Assembly: GCF_910594005.1 (NCBI RefSeq)
Contig: NC_057831.1
Coordinates: forward strand, 45,032,001 to 45,096,000
Reading direction: 5' to 3'
DNA: 64,000 bases
DNA from: Cervus elaphus
Lineage: Eukaryota > Chordata > Mammalia > Artiodactyla > Cervidae
Under the pieces are notes generated by a model. That model had not been told where the DNA came from, made no database searches, and saw only the letters and a list, made by a program, of their open reading frames with translations. Below are positions 43,801 through 51,732 of this stretch, one piece after another. Every line of letters starts with the position of its first letter. The stretch's first letter is position 1. Made by a program: the position numbers and the translations under genes.

Positions 43801-46633
43801 CAAGATGTAGCCCAAGAGAAATAATTTGGGTCTGTGGCCATACCAGCCTAAACGCATCCGATCTCATCTGGTCTCGGAAGCTAAGCAGCGTTGGGCCTGG
43901 TTAGTACTTGGATGGAGAAATTATTTGGTTGTCCAAACATCCTCATTTTGTAAGGTATCTTGCTGCTTTGGTGAGATTTGGTGACTGTGAGATATTAGGT
44001 TGTCTGTCAGGGATTTGCATTAGTTATCAGTATTCTAGAGTGAGTGTAATAGTATTTTGGTCTGGGGTTTGGTGATTATGTAAATATACTGACAGTCTTT
44101 TTTTTTCAAGCATATATAGATTATTGCCTATCCAAGTTGTTCTACAAAGTCTCTCCCCACCCTTCTTCTTTCTTTAAGATCTGTAAGTAATGGACTAATT
44201 GCTGTTAAATTTGGGAGCTTCACATATGCCACAACTGAAAAAGTGAGAAGAAGGTAAATCTTGAACCTTGTCTGGATATATATATAGTAAATACAAATAT
44301 ATGAATACAGTTAGACTCAGTTACAGTGATGATATTCTTAGGCCTTCATCACTTGCAACATAGGGGTGCTGGGTTGGTTGTGTGTTTTATACTTAGAGGG
44401 TGATTTGACATACAGTTGAGAAGAACCTTACTGGCCTGCAGGAAGTTTTGTAGTATGGTTTCGTACAATTAATACTTCTGAAGTCTCTGTCCTCTAAGAA
44501 AGTAATGTGGTTCCAGGGGGGCAAATGGCTAAAGGTCTTCTTAGGACCAACAGAGATGTGAGGTGGTGGTATCCTTACTGCTCTGGGGTTTTCTTAGGTT
44601 AAGTGTAACAATACCGATATCATCTGGAGGCTTTGCAAGAGAAAGAACTGACACTAATCCTAAACTTACCTTTTTCTTACTGTTTTCCTTACATAAAGGA
44701 AGTTCTTTGAAGTTGTATCTTTTCATACATAAATCTTATTTTTACTTTTCATTCTAGATAACTTTGATTACCCAATATATTTATATGGTGTCATTCATAG
44801 AATTTCCAGAGGCTTAAGTCCTGACATTGATGTCAAGAATTTTCTGGAACTGTGAACCAACCTCACAGATTTTTCTTTTTCCATGATTACCTATTTTCAG
44901 GGCCTAGTTATGTTTGTGAATAATCAGCACCATAGGTAACTGTGACTTTAGCGTAAACTAATGATATATTTTAAATGTTACTGTATAGAATGTCAACTTG
45001 ACATTCCCATTGTCAGTTTTTGGTTTGGTACCAGTATAATGCTATATATATAGTATTTTCTCAGTCATGGTAACACCTTTGATATAACGGAACTTACTTA
45101 ATTCTAGCACCTACAGTTGTTTGGATGCCCAGTTTTATGATGATGAAACAGTCACAGTAGTTCTTAAAGACACTGTAGGACGTGAAGGAAGAGATAGACT
45201 CTTGGTGCAGTTGCCACTGTCTTCAGTATACAACAGTGAAGATTCAGCAGAATATCAGTTCACTGGGACTTACTCTGCAAGGTAACTTACATTAGTAAGA
45301 TTGTCTTTCTGATAGAACAGTTAAATGTTCCTTTTTTTAAATGTATATTGTTCTTTAGGTATGATAAAGCCAACTGAGCAGAAATACTTCTATTTTTTTT
45401 ATTAAAAAAAACTGGCTTCAACAGCTCTCTTGTCCTTTTGCTTTGTTAGTAAATCAAGATTTACTGGAAGAAGGTGGGGAATTATTTTGTGTGGAGAACA
45501 GCACTTCTGTTTTCAAGGATGACATTAGCCCTAGTTTGTAGTAGAATTATTTTAGATTTGTCTTTAGTATTTTCCTTTCAGAATTAGGACCTCAATAGCC
45601 ACAGAAGGGTTTCAAGGTCACTTCCAAGAGATAGCTTTAGATTGAGATTTAAGTAAGCAGATCTCTAATTTATTAATAAAATGAGGTCATTTACTTACCT
45701 TAAAAGTGAATCAAAAAGCTTATTTTCTAAGGTTTCTGCTTTAATAAGATACTTGGTCCATCTGGAAGTGCAGTGTTTTCATAGAATATAGTATCACAGC
45801 TTTTTTATACAGTAGCTGGGAGGATTATGTTGGAAACGGGAATATTGGTAGAAATCAAACCCTGATGCCATCCCTAGTGACCGAGGGAGAAGAGCCCCGT
45901 CTCACCCCTGGGTTGGCTTTCTCCGCTCTCCAGGCTGGATGAGCAGCGTAGTGCTATTCCCACCCGCACCATGCACTTCGAGAAGCACTGGAGATTACTG
46001 GAAAGTATGAAAGCGCAGTATGTTGCTGGGAATGGTTTTCGAAAGGTGTCCTGTGTGGTAAGTGTTTATAAATTGTTACTAAGAGTAACAGAAGTAGCAG
46101 GATCTGTAAGATTCTCTCAGTGCAAACATTCTGTGATGTAAAGCTTTTATTGATGATGAGCATGTCGTGGTCTTAGCTATTTAGATCTCTTGTTCTGAGA
46201 AAGCTTACTAAGTAATTACTAACTGTTTTAGATTTTATTAATCTTGAAATTGTCACTGTATGTGGAGTACAGAATGAAAGCTAAGTTGAGTGATTCTGTT
46301 GTAAGTTGATGGGAAAATAATTTTCCTATGAAGCTACTATTCAGATTTCTGATTTTTAATATATATTAAGCCATTTAAAATTTCTTTATTTGGCCTTTCC
46401 TTTAGTTAAGCTCCAATCTCCGTCATGTGAGAGTATTTGAAATGGACATAGATGATGAATGGGAGCTCGATGAGTCTTCGGATGAAGAGGAGGAGGCTGG
46501 TAACAAGCCTGTAAAAATCAAGGAAGAGGTGTTGTCTGAGTCGGAAGCAGAGACCCAGCAAGCTGGGGCTGCCGCTTCAGCTCCAGAAATGGTTGTTAAA
46601 GTCGAAAAACTAGACCCCGAGCTAGACTCATGA
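13613..46633 (+). CDS. ANAPC4: ANAPC4, anaphase-promoting complex subunit 4, complete coding sequence in 28 exons
   Basis: APC4 is a scaffold subunit of the APC/C, the nuclear ubiquitin ligase that marks securin and cyclins for destruction in mitosis. It forms part of the platform with APC1 and APC5. Join: 13613-13741, 15878-15983, 17668-17800, 19340-19414, 19578-19604, 19699-19743, 20386-20470, 21089-21193, 22610-22693, 23821-23907, 24325-24389, 25133-25175, 25287-25363, 26795-26895, 26980-27031, 31266-31321, 34553-34599, 35869-35925, 36257-36313, 38157-38250, 41938-42035, 42601-42662, 42742-42780, 42880-42981, 44179-44253, 45108-45281, 45934-46057, 46406-46633. This totals 2427 nt, or 808 codons plus TGA, equal to the human length I recall. 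All introns are GT-AG and no frame is broken. The family layout is an N-terminal WD40 propeller, a helical bundle inserted in its middle, then the rest of the propeller and an acidic tail. Confidence 0.96.
15402..15612 (-). mobile_element. Bov-tA SINE in ANAPC4 intron 1
   Basis: The Bov-A body is on the left and the reverse-complemented tRNA head on the right (ending cctgggaagct). It is moderately diverged. The rest of intron 1 (13742-15877) holds a 19-bp direct repeat, cctgatggaatgtgcctga, near 14214-14262 and nothing else I recognise. Confidence 0.87.
15878..15983 (+). CDS. ANAPC4: ANAPC4 coding exon 2 (residues 44-79)
   Basis: It encodes VLLHRLASFHRVWSF and the second WD-like strand VTCLAWRPDGK. 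The acceptor is gtcttag and the donor gtaatg. It leaves one base of codon 79, which exon 3 completes. Confidence 0.95.
17668..17800 (+). CDS. ANAPC4: ANAPC4 coding exon 3 (residues 79-123)
   Basis: It encodes LAFALADTKKIVLCD and the stretch SFSVEAPVSCMHWMEV of the WD40 region. The donor is gtacag. It ends with two bases of a Ser codon that exon 4 completes. Confidence 0.95.
19340..19414 (+). CDS. ANAPC4: ANAPC4 coding exon 4 (residues 123-148)
   Basis: It encodes VLTSFYNSEDESNLL and LPKLPTLPK. This is an acidic, proline-containing loop in the propeller. Length is 75 nt with the same phase at both ends, so skipping it would keep frame. Confidence 0.94.
19578..19604 (+). CDS. ANAPC4: ANAPC4 coding exon 5, 27-nt microexon (residues 148-157)
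   Basis: It encodes only YSNTSKIF plus split codons at both ends. The acceptor is ttttcctag and the donor gtaagg. The following intron is only 94 nt. It was placed because the residues match APC4 between LPTLPK and EENSDEI. Confidence 0.93.
19699..19743 (+). CDS. ANAPC4: ANAPC4 coding exon 6 (residues 157-172)
   Basis: It encodes EENSDEIIKLLGDV. It is a 45-nt exon with the same phase at both ends. The acceptor is tattttag and the donor gtaaat. Confidence 0.94.
20386..20470 (+). CDS. ANAPC4: ANAPC4 coding exon 7 (residues 172-200)
   Basis: It encodes LNILVLGGSSGFIELYAYG and FKIARVTG, a propeller blade. It ends on a codon boundary with donor gtaagt. Confidence 0.95.
21089..21193 (+). CDS. ANAPC4: ANAPC4 coding exon 8 (residues 201-235)
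   Basis: It encodes TCLALCLSSDLKSLSVVTEV followed by GASEVSYFQ. It is 35 whole codons with acceptor ttttacag and donor gtgagt. The reading frame stays open upstream into intron 7, but that part is not exonic. Confidence 0.95.
21497..21705 (-). mobile_element. MIR SINE in ANAPC4 intron 8
   Basis: It has the core 'tgaatcctcacagtaacctaa', 'taggtaggtactatcattgt' and the reverse-complemented tRNA end 'gcagtctggctccagagccg'. It is diverged, as expected of this ancient mammalian family. Confidence 0.8.
22429..22541 (-). pseudogene. 5'-truncated processed retrocopy of an unidentified mRNA
   Basis: The reverse complement ends with an AATAAA-containing 3' end (gaaaataaaacttacagtcc) and then a poly(A) run, seen here as the T tract after 22425. 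The GC-rich body (about 100 bp) differs sharply from the AT-rich intron around it. A 15-bp target-site duplication, ccttgacttttcttt, flanks it at 22414-22428 and 22542-22556. This is an L1-type insertion of the last part of an mRNA. I do not recognise the parent gene. Confidence 0.8.
22610..22693 (+). CDS. ANAPC4: ANAPC4 coding exon 9 (residues 236-263)
   Basis: It encodes LETNLLYSFLPEVTRMARKF and THISALLQ, the start of the helical insert of APC4. It is 28 whole codons. The donor gtattt is weak. Confidence 0.95.
23821..23907 (+). CDS. ANAPC4: ANAPC4 coding exon 10 (residues 264-292)
   Basis: It encodes YINLSLTCMCEAWEEILMQM followed by DSRLTKFVQ, an amphipathic helix of the bundle. It is 29 whole codons with donor gtaatg. 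Confidence 0.95.
24325..24389 (+). CDS. ANAPC4: ANAPC4 coding exon 11 (residues 293-314)
   Basis: It encodes EKNTTTSVQDEFMDLLLWGK. The acceptor is tttctctag and the donor gtaata. The last two bases belong to a split Ser codon. Confidence 0.95.
25133..25175 (+). CDS. ANAPC4: ANAPC4 coding exon 12 (residues 314-328)
   Basis: A 43-nt exon encoding AELQTLLMNQLTVK. The donor gtgtgg departs from consensus at +3 to +6, and the next intron is only 111 nt. Confidence 0.94.
25287..25363 (+). CDS. ANAPC4: ANAPC4 coding exon 13 (residues 329-354)
   Basis: It encodes GLKKLGQSIESSYSSIQKLV and ISHLQ, another helix of the bundle. Donor gtataa. Confidence 0.95.
25957..26490 (+). mobile_element. LINE-2 3' region in ANAPC4 intron 13
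   Basis: The sequence has the L2 3'-end look, including 'gtctcccccattagactatc', 'atagtgcctgacctgaagtt' and 'gagcttaataaatacttgct'. Upstream it contains a degraded pyrimidine-rich coding-like segment. A MIR-like fragment (about 25730-25890, minus) precedes it. Confidence 0.6.
26795..26895 (+). CDS. ANAPC4: ANAPC4 coding exon 14 (residues 354-388)
   Basis: It encodes GSESLLYHLSELKGMASWKQ and KYEPLGLDAAGIE. The donor is gtggta. The next intron is only 84 nt, near the lower limit for mammals. Confidence 0.94.
26980..27031 (+). CDS. ANAPC4: ANAPC4 coding exon 15 (residues 388-405)
   Basis: It encodes AITAVGSFILKANELL, preceded by a split Asp codon where I recall Glu in human. The donor gtaagt is consensus and is followed by a 4.2 kb intron. 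Confidence 0.95.
28462..28673 (+). mobile_element. Bov-tA SINE in ANAPC4 intron 15
   Basis: A well-preserved copy with intact A-box and B-box regions (gttcgatccc) and a short tcac repeat at the end. A 16-bp target-site duplication, atagcaggtcagatag, is exact at 28446-28461 and 28674-28689, which suggests a young insertion. The host DNA around it (about 28330-29100) looks like an older interspersed repeat of uncertain family. Confidence 0.95.
31266..31321 (+). CDS. ANAPC4: ANAPC4 coding exon 16 (residues 405-424)
   Basis: It encodes VIDSSMKNFKAFFRWLYV. Acceptor ttttag, donor gtaagt. The FFRWLY segment is strongly conserved in APC4. Confidence 0.95.
31771..31924. mobile_element. MITE-like hAT DNA transposon fragment in ANAPC4 intron 16
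   Basis: The two ends form imperfect inverted repeats of about 30 bp. The left end reads tgtgccattc..tatggtagcc and the reverse complement of the right end reads tgtgctgtcc..gtggtagcc. The interior is short and non-coding. This fits a non-autonomous mammalian MER-type hAT element. I do not assign the family. Confidence 0.6.
32729..32868 (+). mobile_element. 5'-truncated Bov-tA SINE
   Basis: The tRNA head is missing except for its last part (cccctgggtcgggacgagcc). The Bov-A body then runs to 'gagtcagacaggacttag'. It is in ANAPC4 intron 16, followed by a MIR/L2-like remnant to about 33060. Confidence 0.85.
33369..33637 (-). mobile_element. Bov-A2 SINE dimer in ANAPC4 intron 16
   Basis: Two Bov-A units in reverse orientation, joined by 'tgcatgaaagtgaaaagtga'. 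A 10-bp repeat, ataagtgtgt, flanks it at 33359-33368 and 33638-33647 and is its likely target-site duplication. Confidence 0.9.
33651..34107 (-). mobile_element. BovB LINE 3' fragment in ANAPC4 intron 16
   Basis: The minus strand encodes the BovB ORF2 C-terminus (MYGCESWTVKKAE, MLKLKLQYFGHLMRRVD, RMRWLDGITDS). It is 5' truncated and lies right beside the Bov-A2 dimer in the same orientation. Confidence 0.92.
34553..34599 (+). CDS. ANAPC4: ANAPC4 coding exon 17 (residues 424-439)
   Basis: It encodes MLRMTEDHVLPELNK, with acceptor tattttcag and donor gtagta. It ends on a codon boundary. Confidence 0.95.
34760..34928 (+). mobile_element. CHR-type tRNA SINE with A-rich tail in ANAPC4 intron 17
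   Basis: The head ggacttccctggtggtctag carries A- and B-box-like parts (gttcaatccc), then a long A/T tail. An exact 16-bp target-site duplication, aaaatttcggtgtttg, lies at 34744-34759 and 34929-34944. Confidence 0.88.
35869..35925 (+). CDS. ANAPC4: ANAPC4 coding exon 18 (residues 440-458)
   Basis: It encodes MTQKDITFVAEFLTEHFNE as 19 whole codons. Acceptor tttgatag, donor gtagga. Confidence 0.95.
36257..36313 (+). CDS. ANAPC4: ANAPC4 coding exon 19 (residues 459-477)
   Basis: It encodes APDLYNRKGKYFNVEKVGQ as 19 whole codons. Exons 18 and 19 are the same length (57 nt) and both are frame-neutral. Confidence 0.95.
36440..37815. other. Old repeat-like block in ANAPC4 intron 19, perhaps hAT/Charlie derived
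   Basis: The right end reads 'ggaccacactttgaggatta', which resembles the terminal repeat of Charlie-type hAT elements. The left end and interior are too decayed for me to confirm. No open frame supports a functional transposase. Confidence 0.3.
38157..38250 (+). CDS. ANAPC4: ANAPC4 coding exon 20 (residues 478-509)
   Basis: It encodes YLKDEDDDLVSPPNTEGNQW then YDFLQNSSHLK. It carries an acidic DEDDD patch. The donor gtattt is weak and precedes a 3.7 kb intron. Confidence 0.95.
38828..38998 (-). mobile_element. MIR SINE in ANAPC4 intron 20
   Basis: It contains 'ctttaatcctcacaagaacc', 'cattttactaaagaggaaac' and the tRNA-related end 'gagctaggactctgctaact', in reverse orientation. A second MIR-like stretch on the + strand lies at about 39690-39900. 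The segment 40020-40560 looks like an old LTR or other repeat that I cannot name. Confidence 0.65.
40618..40810 (+). mobile_element. Bov-tA SINE in ANAPC4 intron 20
   Basis: The tRNA head (tgcttccctggtagcttata) and Bov-A body are both present. Small internal deletions include one in the usually conserved 'ccagtattcttgcc' block. Confidence 0.88.
41938..42035 (+). CDS. ANAPC4: ANAPC4 coding exon 21 (residues 509-541)
   Basis: It encodes SPLLFPYYPRKSLHFVKRRM and ENVIDQCLQKPA. The acceptor lies at the end of a GT-rich tract (gaaaccag) with few pyrimidines next to the AG. Donor gtaagt. Confidence 0.95.
42601..42662 (+). CDS. ANAPC4: ANAPC4 coding exon 22 (residues 542-562)
   Basis: It encodes DVIGKSMNQAVCIPLYKDSR. 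The following intron is only 79 nt, the shortest in the gene. Confidence 0.95.
42742..42780 (+). CDS. ANAPC4: ANAPC4 coding exon 23 (residues 562-575)
   Basis: A 39-nt exon encoding EDSTRRLFKFPF. It is flanked by introns of 79 and 99 nt, so three exons fit within 400 bp. Donor gtaagt. Confidence 0.94.
42880..42981 (+). CDS. ANAPC4: ANAPC4 coding exon 24 (residues 575-609)
   Basis: It encodes WNNKTSNLHYLLFTILEDSL and YKMCILRRHTDIS. It belongs to the second part of the propeller. Donor gtgagt. Confidence 0.95.
43162..43386 (+). mobile_element. Bov-tA SINE with (ctttca)n tail in ANAPC4 intron 24
   Basis: The tRNA head and body are complete and end in four hexamer units of ctttca. A short reverse-orientation Bov-A/BovB end fragment lies nearby at 43589-43650. 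Confidence 0.9.
43830..43914 (+). pseudogene. Truncated 5S rRNA retropseudogene without a tail
   Basis: The segment matches the 5' end of 5S rRNA, starting gtctgtggccataccag and containing the internal promoter A-box region (gaagctaagcag) and 'ggcctggttagtacttggat'. It covers about the first 85 of 120 nt and stops abruptly. There is no poly(A). A duplication of gagaaat[a/t]atttgg style flanks it at 43816-43829 and 43915-43928 with one mismatch. Substitutions, and loss of the 3' part that 5S needs for folding, argue that it is dead. Confidence 0.9.
44179..44253 (+). CDS. ANAPC4: ANAPC4 coding exon 25 (residues 609-634)
   Basis: It encodes SVSNGLIAVKFGSFTYATTE then KVRR. It is a 75-nt exon with the same phase on both sides. 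Acceptor ttctttaag, donor gtaaat. Confidence 0.95.
45108..45281 (+). CDS. ANAPC4: ANAPC4 coding exon 26 (residues 634-692)
   Basis: It encodes the strands TYSCLDAQFYDDETVTVVLK, then RDRLLVQLPLSSVYN and EYQFTGTYSA. It is the second longest coding exon at 174 nt. Donor gtaact. Confidence 0.95.
45934..46057 (+). CDS. ANAPC4: ANAPC4 coding exon 27 (residues 692-733)
   Basis: It encodes LDEQRSAIPTRTMHFEKHWR and LLESMKAQYVAGNGF. It ends on a codon boundary with donor gtaagt. Confidence 0.95.
46406..46633 (+). CDS. ANAPC4: ANAPC4 coding exon 28 (residues 734-808, stop)
   Basis: It completes the propeller (LSSNLRHVRVFEMDI) and encodes a disordered acidic tail with DESSDEEEE. Two SUMO consensus sites are visible: IKEE at Lys772 (codon 46520-46522) and VKVE at Lys798 (46598-46600). 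These correspond to the sites reported for human APC4. Ser777 and Ser779 sit between them in an SESE motif. TGA is at 46631-46633. Confidence 0.95.
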   Translation, partial: LSSNLRHVRVFEMDIDDEWELDESSDEEEEAGNKPVKIKEEVLSESEAETQQAGAAASAPEMVVKVEKLDPELDS

Positions 46634-46722
46634 TCTGGCTTGCCATTGTTTTATGTGTTCTCATGTCAGGAAGGACACAGATGACGATCAAAAATGTGTT
46701 GGACACTTAATTTTCTTTACAA

Positions 46723-46728
46723 AATAAA
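46723..46728 (+). terminator. ANAPC4: ANAPC4 polyadenylation signal AATAAA
   Basis: A canonical AATAAA lies 90 bp after the stop codon. A T/GT-rich stretch follows at about 46735-46760, as expected downstream of a cleavage site. This gives a short 3' UTR of about 110 nt. Longer forms cannot be excluded. Confidence 0.8.
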
Positions 46729-47065
46729 CAGTAAGTTTTGAGTTTTTTATTCTGTGTCTTCTCTCAGTGGTATAACCACTGTGAGAGGCTTTCTCCTTTT
46801 ACCAAGACTTCTTTTTAATACTGGGTGCAGAACTAGTGTTAAAGAAAATGTAAATTGAATGTGAAGAAAAAGTTTAGTCTTTTCTGTCAAAAGGTAGTAT
46901 CAGGAATCATCCCTATATCAGGAAGAAGTTACCTTTAGTCATTCATCATTGGAAGTTTTGACACATTTAGTACTTTTAAACTGCAGGCAACATTTATTTG
47001 TATTTTTCTATCTTCCCTTTCTAGTTCATTTTCGAGCTCGAGAATGCTTTCAAAATTACATTTGT

Positions 47066-47648
47066 TTTTTTTAATTAATTTATTTTTAATTGAAGGATAA
47101 CTGCTTTACAGAACTTTGTTGTTTTCTGTCAAACCTCAACATGAGTCACCCATAGGTGTACATATATCCCCTCCCTTTTGAACCTCCCTCCCATCTCCCT
47201 CCCTATCCCACCCTCTAGGTTGATACAGAGTTTGAGTTTCCTGAGCCAGACAGCAAATTCCCATTCGCTGTCTATTTTACATATGGTAATGTAAGTTTCC
47301 ATGTTACTCTTTCCATACATCTCACCCTCTCCTCCCCTCTCCCCATGTCCGTAAATCTATCCTCTATGTGTCTTTCTCCATTGCTGCCCTGTAAATAAAT
47401 TCTTCAGTACCATTTTTCTAGATTCCATATATATGCATTAGAATATGATATTTATCTTTCTCTTTCTGACTCACTTCACTCTGTATGATAGGATCTAGGT
47501 TCATCCACCTCATTAGAACTGATTCAAATGTGTTCCTTTTTATGGCTGAGTCATATTCCATTGTGTATATATACCACAAATTTTTATCCAGTCATCTGTT
47601 GATGAACATCTAGGTTGCTTCCATGTTCTAGCTCTTGTAAATAGTGCT
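47066..47648 (-). mobile_element. Ruminant L1 3' end
   Basis: The minus strand reads as the end of L1 ORF2 (the 'ggtatatatacacaatggaa' type block near 47560) followed by a 3' UTR and an A-rich tail, seen as a T run at 47066. It is 5' truncated and more diverged than the copy at 51115. No clear target-site duplication is visible. Confidence 0.82.
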
Positions 47649-50600
47649 GCATGTGTCTTTTTCAATTTTGGTTTTGGATAGAGATGGTGTATTTAGAAAG
47701 GTGATTTTTAGTATAAAAGTGGTGACACAGTGTTTCAGAGGAGTGTTGATAGCAGAGGCCCTATTGGAATGTATACGAAATAGGTGTGAAGTGAGGAAGT
47801 GGAGACCACAGAAGCAGGCAAGTCTTGAAGAATTTTGCTGCAAGAGAGGAGAGAAAAGAGGCCGGAGACATGACTTCAGAGGCTTTTTTAAAAAAGATGA
47901 ATGCTCTGAAGGCATACTTATATTACCAGAGGAGTGATCCACAAGAGAGACATTGACCATTCTAGAGGAAGGCAGAAATATGTGAAAGTGAAACCCTCGA
48001 GAAGGCAAAGGGCTGAGACCCAACAGCCAGAGGAATGGTCAGCCTCGGGTTGGAGCATGGTGTTCCTTCCACACTCACGGGAGTGTGTGGGGACAGATGC
48101 TCGTGGCTGATGGAACTGTGGGTGTGACAGTTTTCCCCAAGAGATACCGTCTCAGCAGAGAGAGATGAGGAGAGGAGACGTGTGAAATCCTTGACCTCAG
48201 AGGGAAAGGGAATTCACTGGGGAAGTGTTAGCATTGAAGGTCCGCTGGAGATTTGTATCATAAATTAATAACAAACCCAATTAATGGAATCATTTTCTCC
48301 TGCTGCTCAGATGTTGGGTGAAATTAGGTGGAACATTGGCTTTAATCTGGGTTGGGGTTTTGTCAAACCATTGCAACAAGAAAGGGATGCTGGGCTTAGA
48401 GAAGGTAGTAACACTGTGACAAGGTCAGTGGGTTAGAAGGTGGAGGATTGTGGGGTTTTAGATTCAGAGGGATGGAGAGACGGGTGTGGTTTGCAGTGAG
48501 TGGTAGAGAGGACAAGGGAACTGGGGCCACGGTGGCTGCTGTTAGGGAAGGAGAAAATCATGGGCTTAGTAGGTCGAGAATTGAGTGCCTGGTGCTTTTG
48601 GATGACTCATCCATGTGGCTGTTCATGTACCAAAAATGACAGCAAGCAGGAGGGAGAAAGTTACCCCGAGTAGGGTGCTGGGACCACCAGTGCAGGAGGA
48701 GGAGGAGCTGACAGCTCTTCGAAAAGCTGCCTGTGCTCAGGGCTTTGAGAGGCCCAGGGGAGGATCTGTGACTTAGGTCACTTAGGAAGTTGGGAGGAAG
48801 CGGGGAATTGGTCCCAGGCAGACTGAGGCAAGGCTGGGCTCCCATGCCCCACGCTGACCTCTGGAGAGATCGAAGTAGAGCCCAGGGTTATAGAGGACCC
48901 AGTGCGAATAAAATTATGAAGCCAGCTTGTGAGCACAGCAGTGTCTTCCGGTCCTGTATCAGCTATAGGTTGGCACTGCCTCCATCTGGGAGCTATGATT
49001 GAAGGCCAGGATGTGGGGGAAGTCCTTAAAGCTGACTTGGCAGCTCTCCTCGCTGGCTCTGGGAAACAGAGCCTGGTCCTGTCTTAGCGCAGCGCTGGTC
49101 ACAGAGAGAATCCTGTGGGGTGAGGAGGCGGCCCAATCCGATGGCCTGGGAGAGTGGACTGGAGTGAGCCCTGCTCAGAGGCCCAGGCGGGACCAGGGAT
49201 GGGCAGGCACTGAAGCACCCTTCTTTCCCCTGGTGGGGGCTGCATTTCAGGGCCTCTCTGGTGCTGGGTGCTCTCCTGGGTCATCTGAAGCATTACCGGG
49301 AGGGGAGCTACCCTGTTTGGGGGCTCTGGCTGTTTGAAAAACCAGGCAGTTCCCAGGCCCCTGGGAGATGGCACCGGGCTGCTTAGCAGACCCAAGAGGG
49401 CCTAGCCCCAGCTGGCCCATGGACCTCTGCATCTACCAAAGTGTACACAAAAGTCCTGAGTGCTCAGGGCCAGATGTTCCGGGGCCAGGCCAGGCCAGGC
49501 CCAAGGCTGGTTGCAATCAGAGGGTCTCTACCTGCACCTGCTGCCACCCATCCCCCTCCTCCTGGTCTGTGTGCCTTTGGTTTTTCAAGGTTCTCCTGTG
49601 CAGAAGCCTGTCATGGAAGAGAAGTAGTGTGGGAGAGGCTTCATATACATTATCCCATGTGGTTCTCTGAACAGCTCTGCAGCAAAGGAATTGCTCTCCT
49701 TAGTTCACAGAAAAGAAAAATGTTCAGAGAGGTCCCATGTATCCCAATTACACAGCTAGTCAATGTAACTGCCAGGATGCAAAACCCCAGGTAGCAATAA
49801 TTGCTAGAACTGAGTACTTAGTAAGAGCCAGGTGCCATTCCAAGCACATGGCACAAATAACTCATTCAAGCCTCAGCCCAGTCCTCCAAGGTAAGTGCTG
49901 TTATTAGCATCATCTCCATTGCACGGATGGAGCAACTGAGGCACAGGAAATGTTCTCCTGTTCACAGGAATCCCAGGGGCTGCAGGGGCTGGATGGCGAT
50001 GCCCGGCGCAGCACCCTCGCTGTTAACCGCGACACGTGCTGCCTTCTGGGGTCTGTGTTGTTCCACAGCCCACCCTGCCTCCCGCGTCTTGGCTGCCTTG
50101 CCCCTCACCACGCTCTGGCACACAGTCTTCTGCGGTGGCACAGCCGCCGTGATGTCTGTGCGGCGTGACTGACAGTGATGCCAAGGCTTCATTCTCAGAG
50201 CTCCGTCCTTCATAATCAGCGTCCGCTCAGTGAGGAAACCGGCTGCGAGGGGAAGCGGAGTATGTGGGGGGCCCCCAAATCCTGCCCCCCAAGGTCAGCG
50301 TAGTTTCCTCCAAGACAGCGCTGCCCACGCCTGTGACCGTGGCCTCTCTCTGCCTCCTCAGCAGGCTCCTGTTTGTGTGTTCAGGACTCAGAGACAGAGC
50401 CGTGCTGTCCCCAGAAAGGTGACGGTGTTTGTGCTGTGGACGTTCTCCGTCTCATTCCCAATGCATCAAAATATTTTGCATTTTGTTGGTCTACAGACTT
50501 CCAGTGGGTAAAGGCTTCCATGGAAGATGGGAAGCAGGTAGGAAGCAGAGATGATCTTCTGAATAAATATGGGCCAGGCAGGGGGTGAATCTGCAGTTTG

Positions 50601-51114
50601 CAGCAGAGAATCCATTCAAAACACGGGATGCTTGGTGGTGAAAACTGAGAGGGACCGTGTGACACTATGGAATACAGACCGGAAAACACACTTGGCCCGT
50701 TAGTTGTGGGCTAGGATCGATGATAATGCAGAGTTGAGAAAACAAATTCCATCTTATGTTTTTCCACAAAATAGCTCAGAGCATGACATGTCAGTTATCC
50801 CATTTATTCATCCAACATGTAAAAGGGACTTGAGACAGTCTTGGGATGGAGCAGGAACTGTAATAATGTATTTTCCATTTGAGAAACGGAAGTTAGAGGA
50901 ACAGATTTGCAAACTGGCTCAGCAACTCGGTGAAAATGTGAGCCTTAGATCTCTCAAATGTCTAACCCAGTACTTTTCACTGTCCTTAGTTCCAAAATTA
51001 ATTAGTATAAGGGTCTGTTTATGTTTAAATGCAAGACTGATTTACAGCTAGTTTTGCTCTGGGCTGGCTGCACACTAGGTGTGTGACACATGCCACGTGG
51101 TCCAGCACATTTCT

Positions 51115-51732
51115 TTTTTTTTTCATTTTTTTAATTTTTAAAATTTTTTTTAAATTTTTTTTTTCATTTATTTTTATTAGTTGGAGGCTAATTACTTCAC
51201 AACATTGCAGTGGGTTTTGTCCTACATTGACATGATTCAGCCATGGAGTTACATGTGTTCCCCATCCTGATCCCCCCTCCCACCTCCCTCTCCACCCGAT
51301 TCCTCTGGGTCTTCCCAGTGCACCAGGCCCGAGCACTTGTCTCATGCATCCCACCTGGGCTGGTGATCTGTTTCCCTATAGATAATATACATGCTGTTCT
51401 CTCGAAACATCCCACCCTCTCCTTCTCCCACAGAGTCCAAAAGTCTGTTCTGTACATCTGTGTCTCTTTTTCTGTTTTGCGTATAGGGTTATCATTACCA
51501 TCTTTCTAAATTCCATATATATGTGTTAGTATGCTGTAATGTTCTTTATCTTTCTGGCTTACTTCACTCTGTATAATGGTCTCCAGTTTCATCCATCTCA
51601 TTAGAACTGATTCAAATGAATTCTTTTTAATGGCTGAGTAATATTCCACGGTGTATATGTACCACAGCTTCCTTATCCATTCATCTGCTGATGGGCATCT
51701 AGGTTGCTTCCATGTCCTGGCTATTATAAACA
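51115..51732 (-). mobile_element. 5'-truncated L1 with target-site duplication
   Basis: The minus strand encodes the last residues of L1 ORF2, with WYIYTVEYYSAIKKN, then the 3' UTR and an impure A-rich tail. An 18-bp direct repeat, gtggtccagcacatttct, flanks it at 51097-51114 and 51733-51750. The element is otherwise non-functional because of its 5' truncation. Confidence 0.93.
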
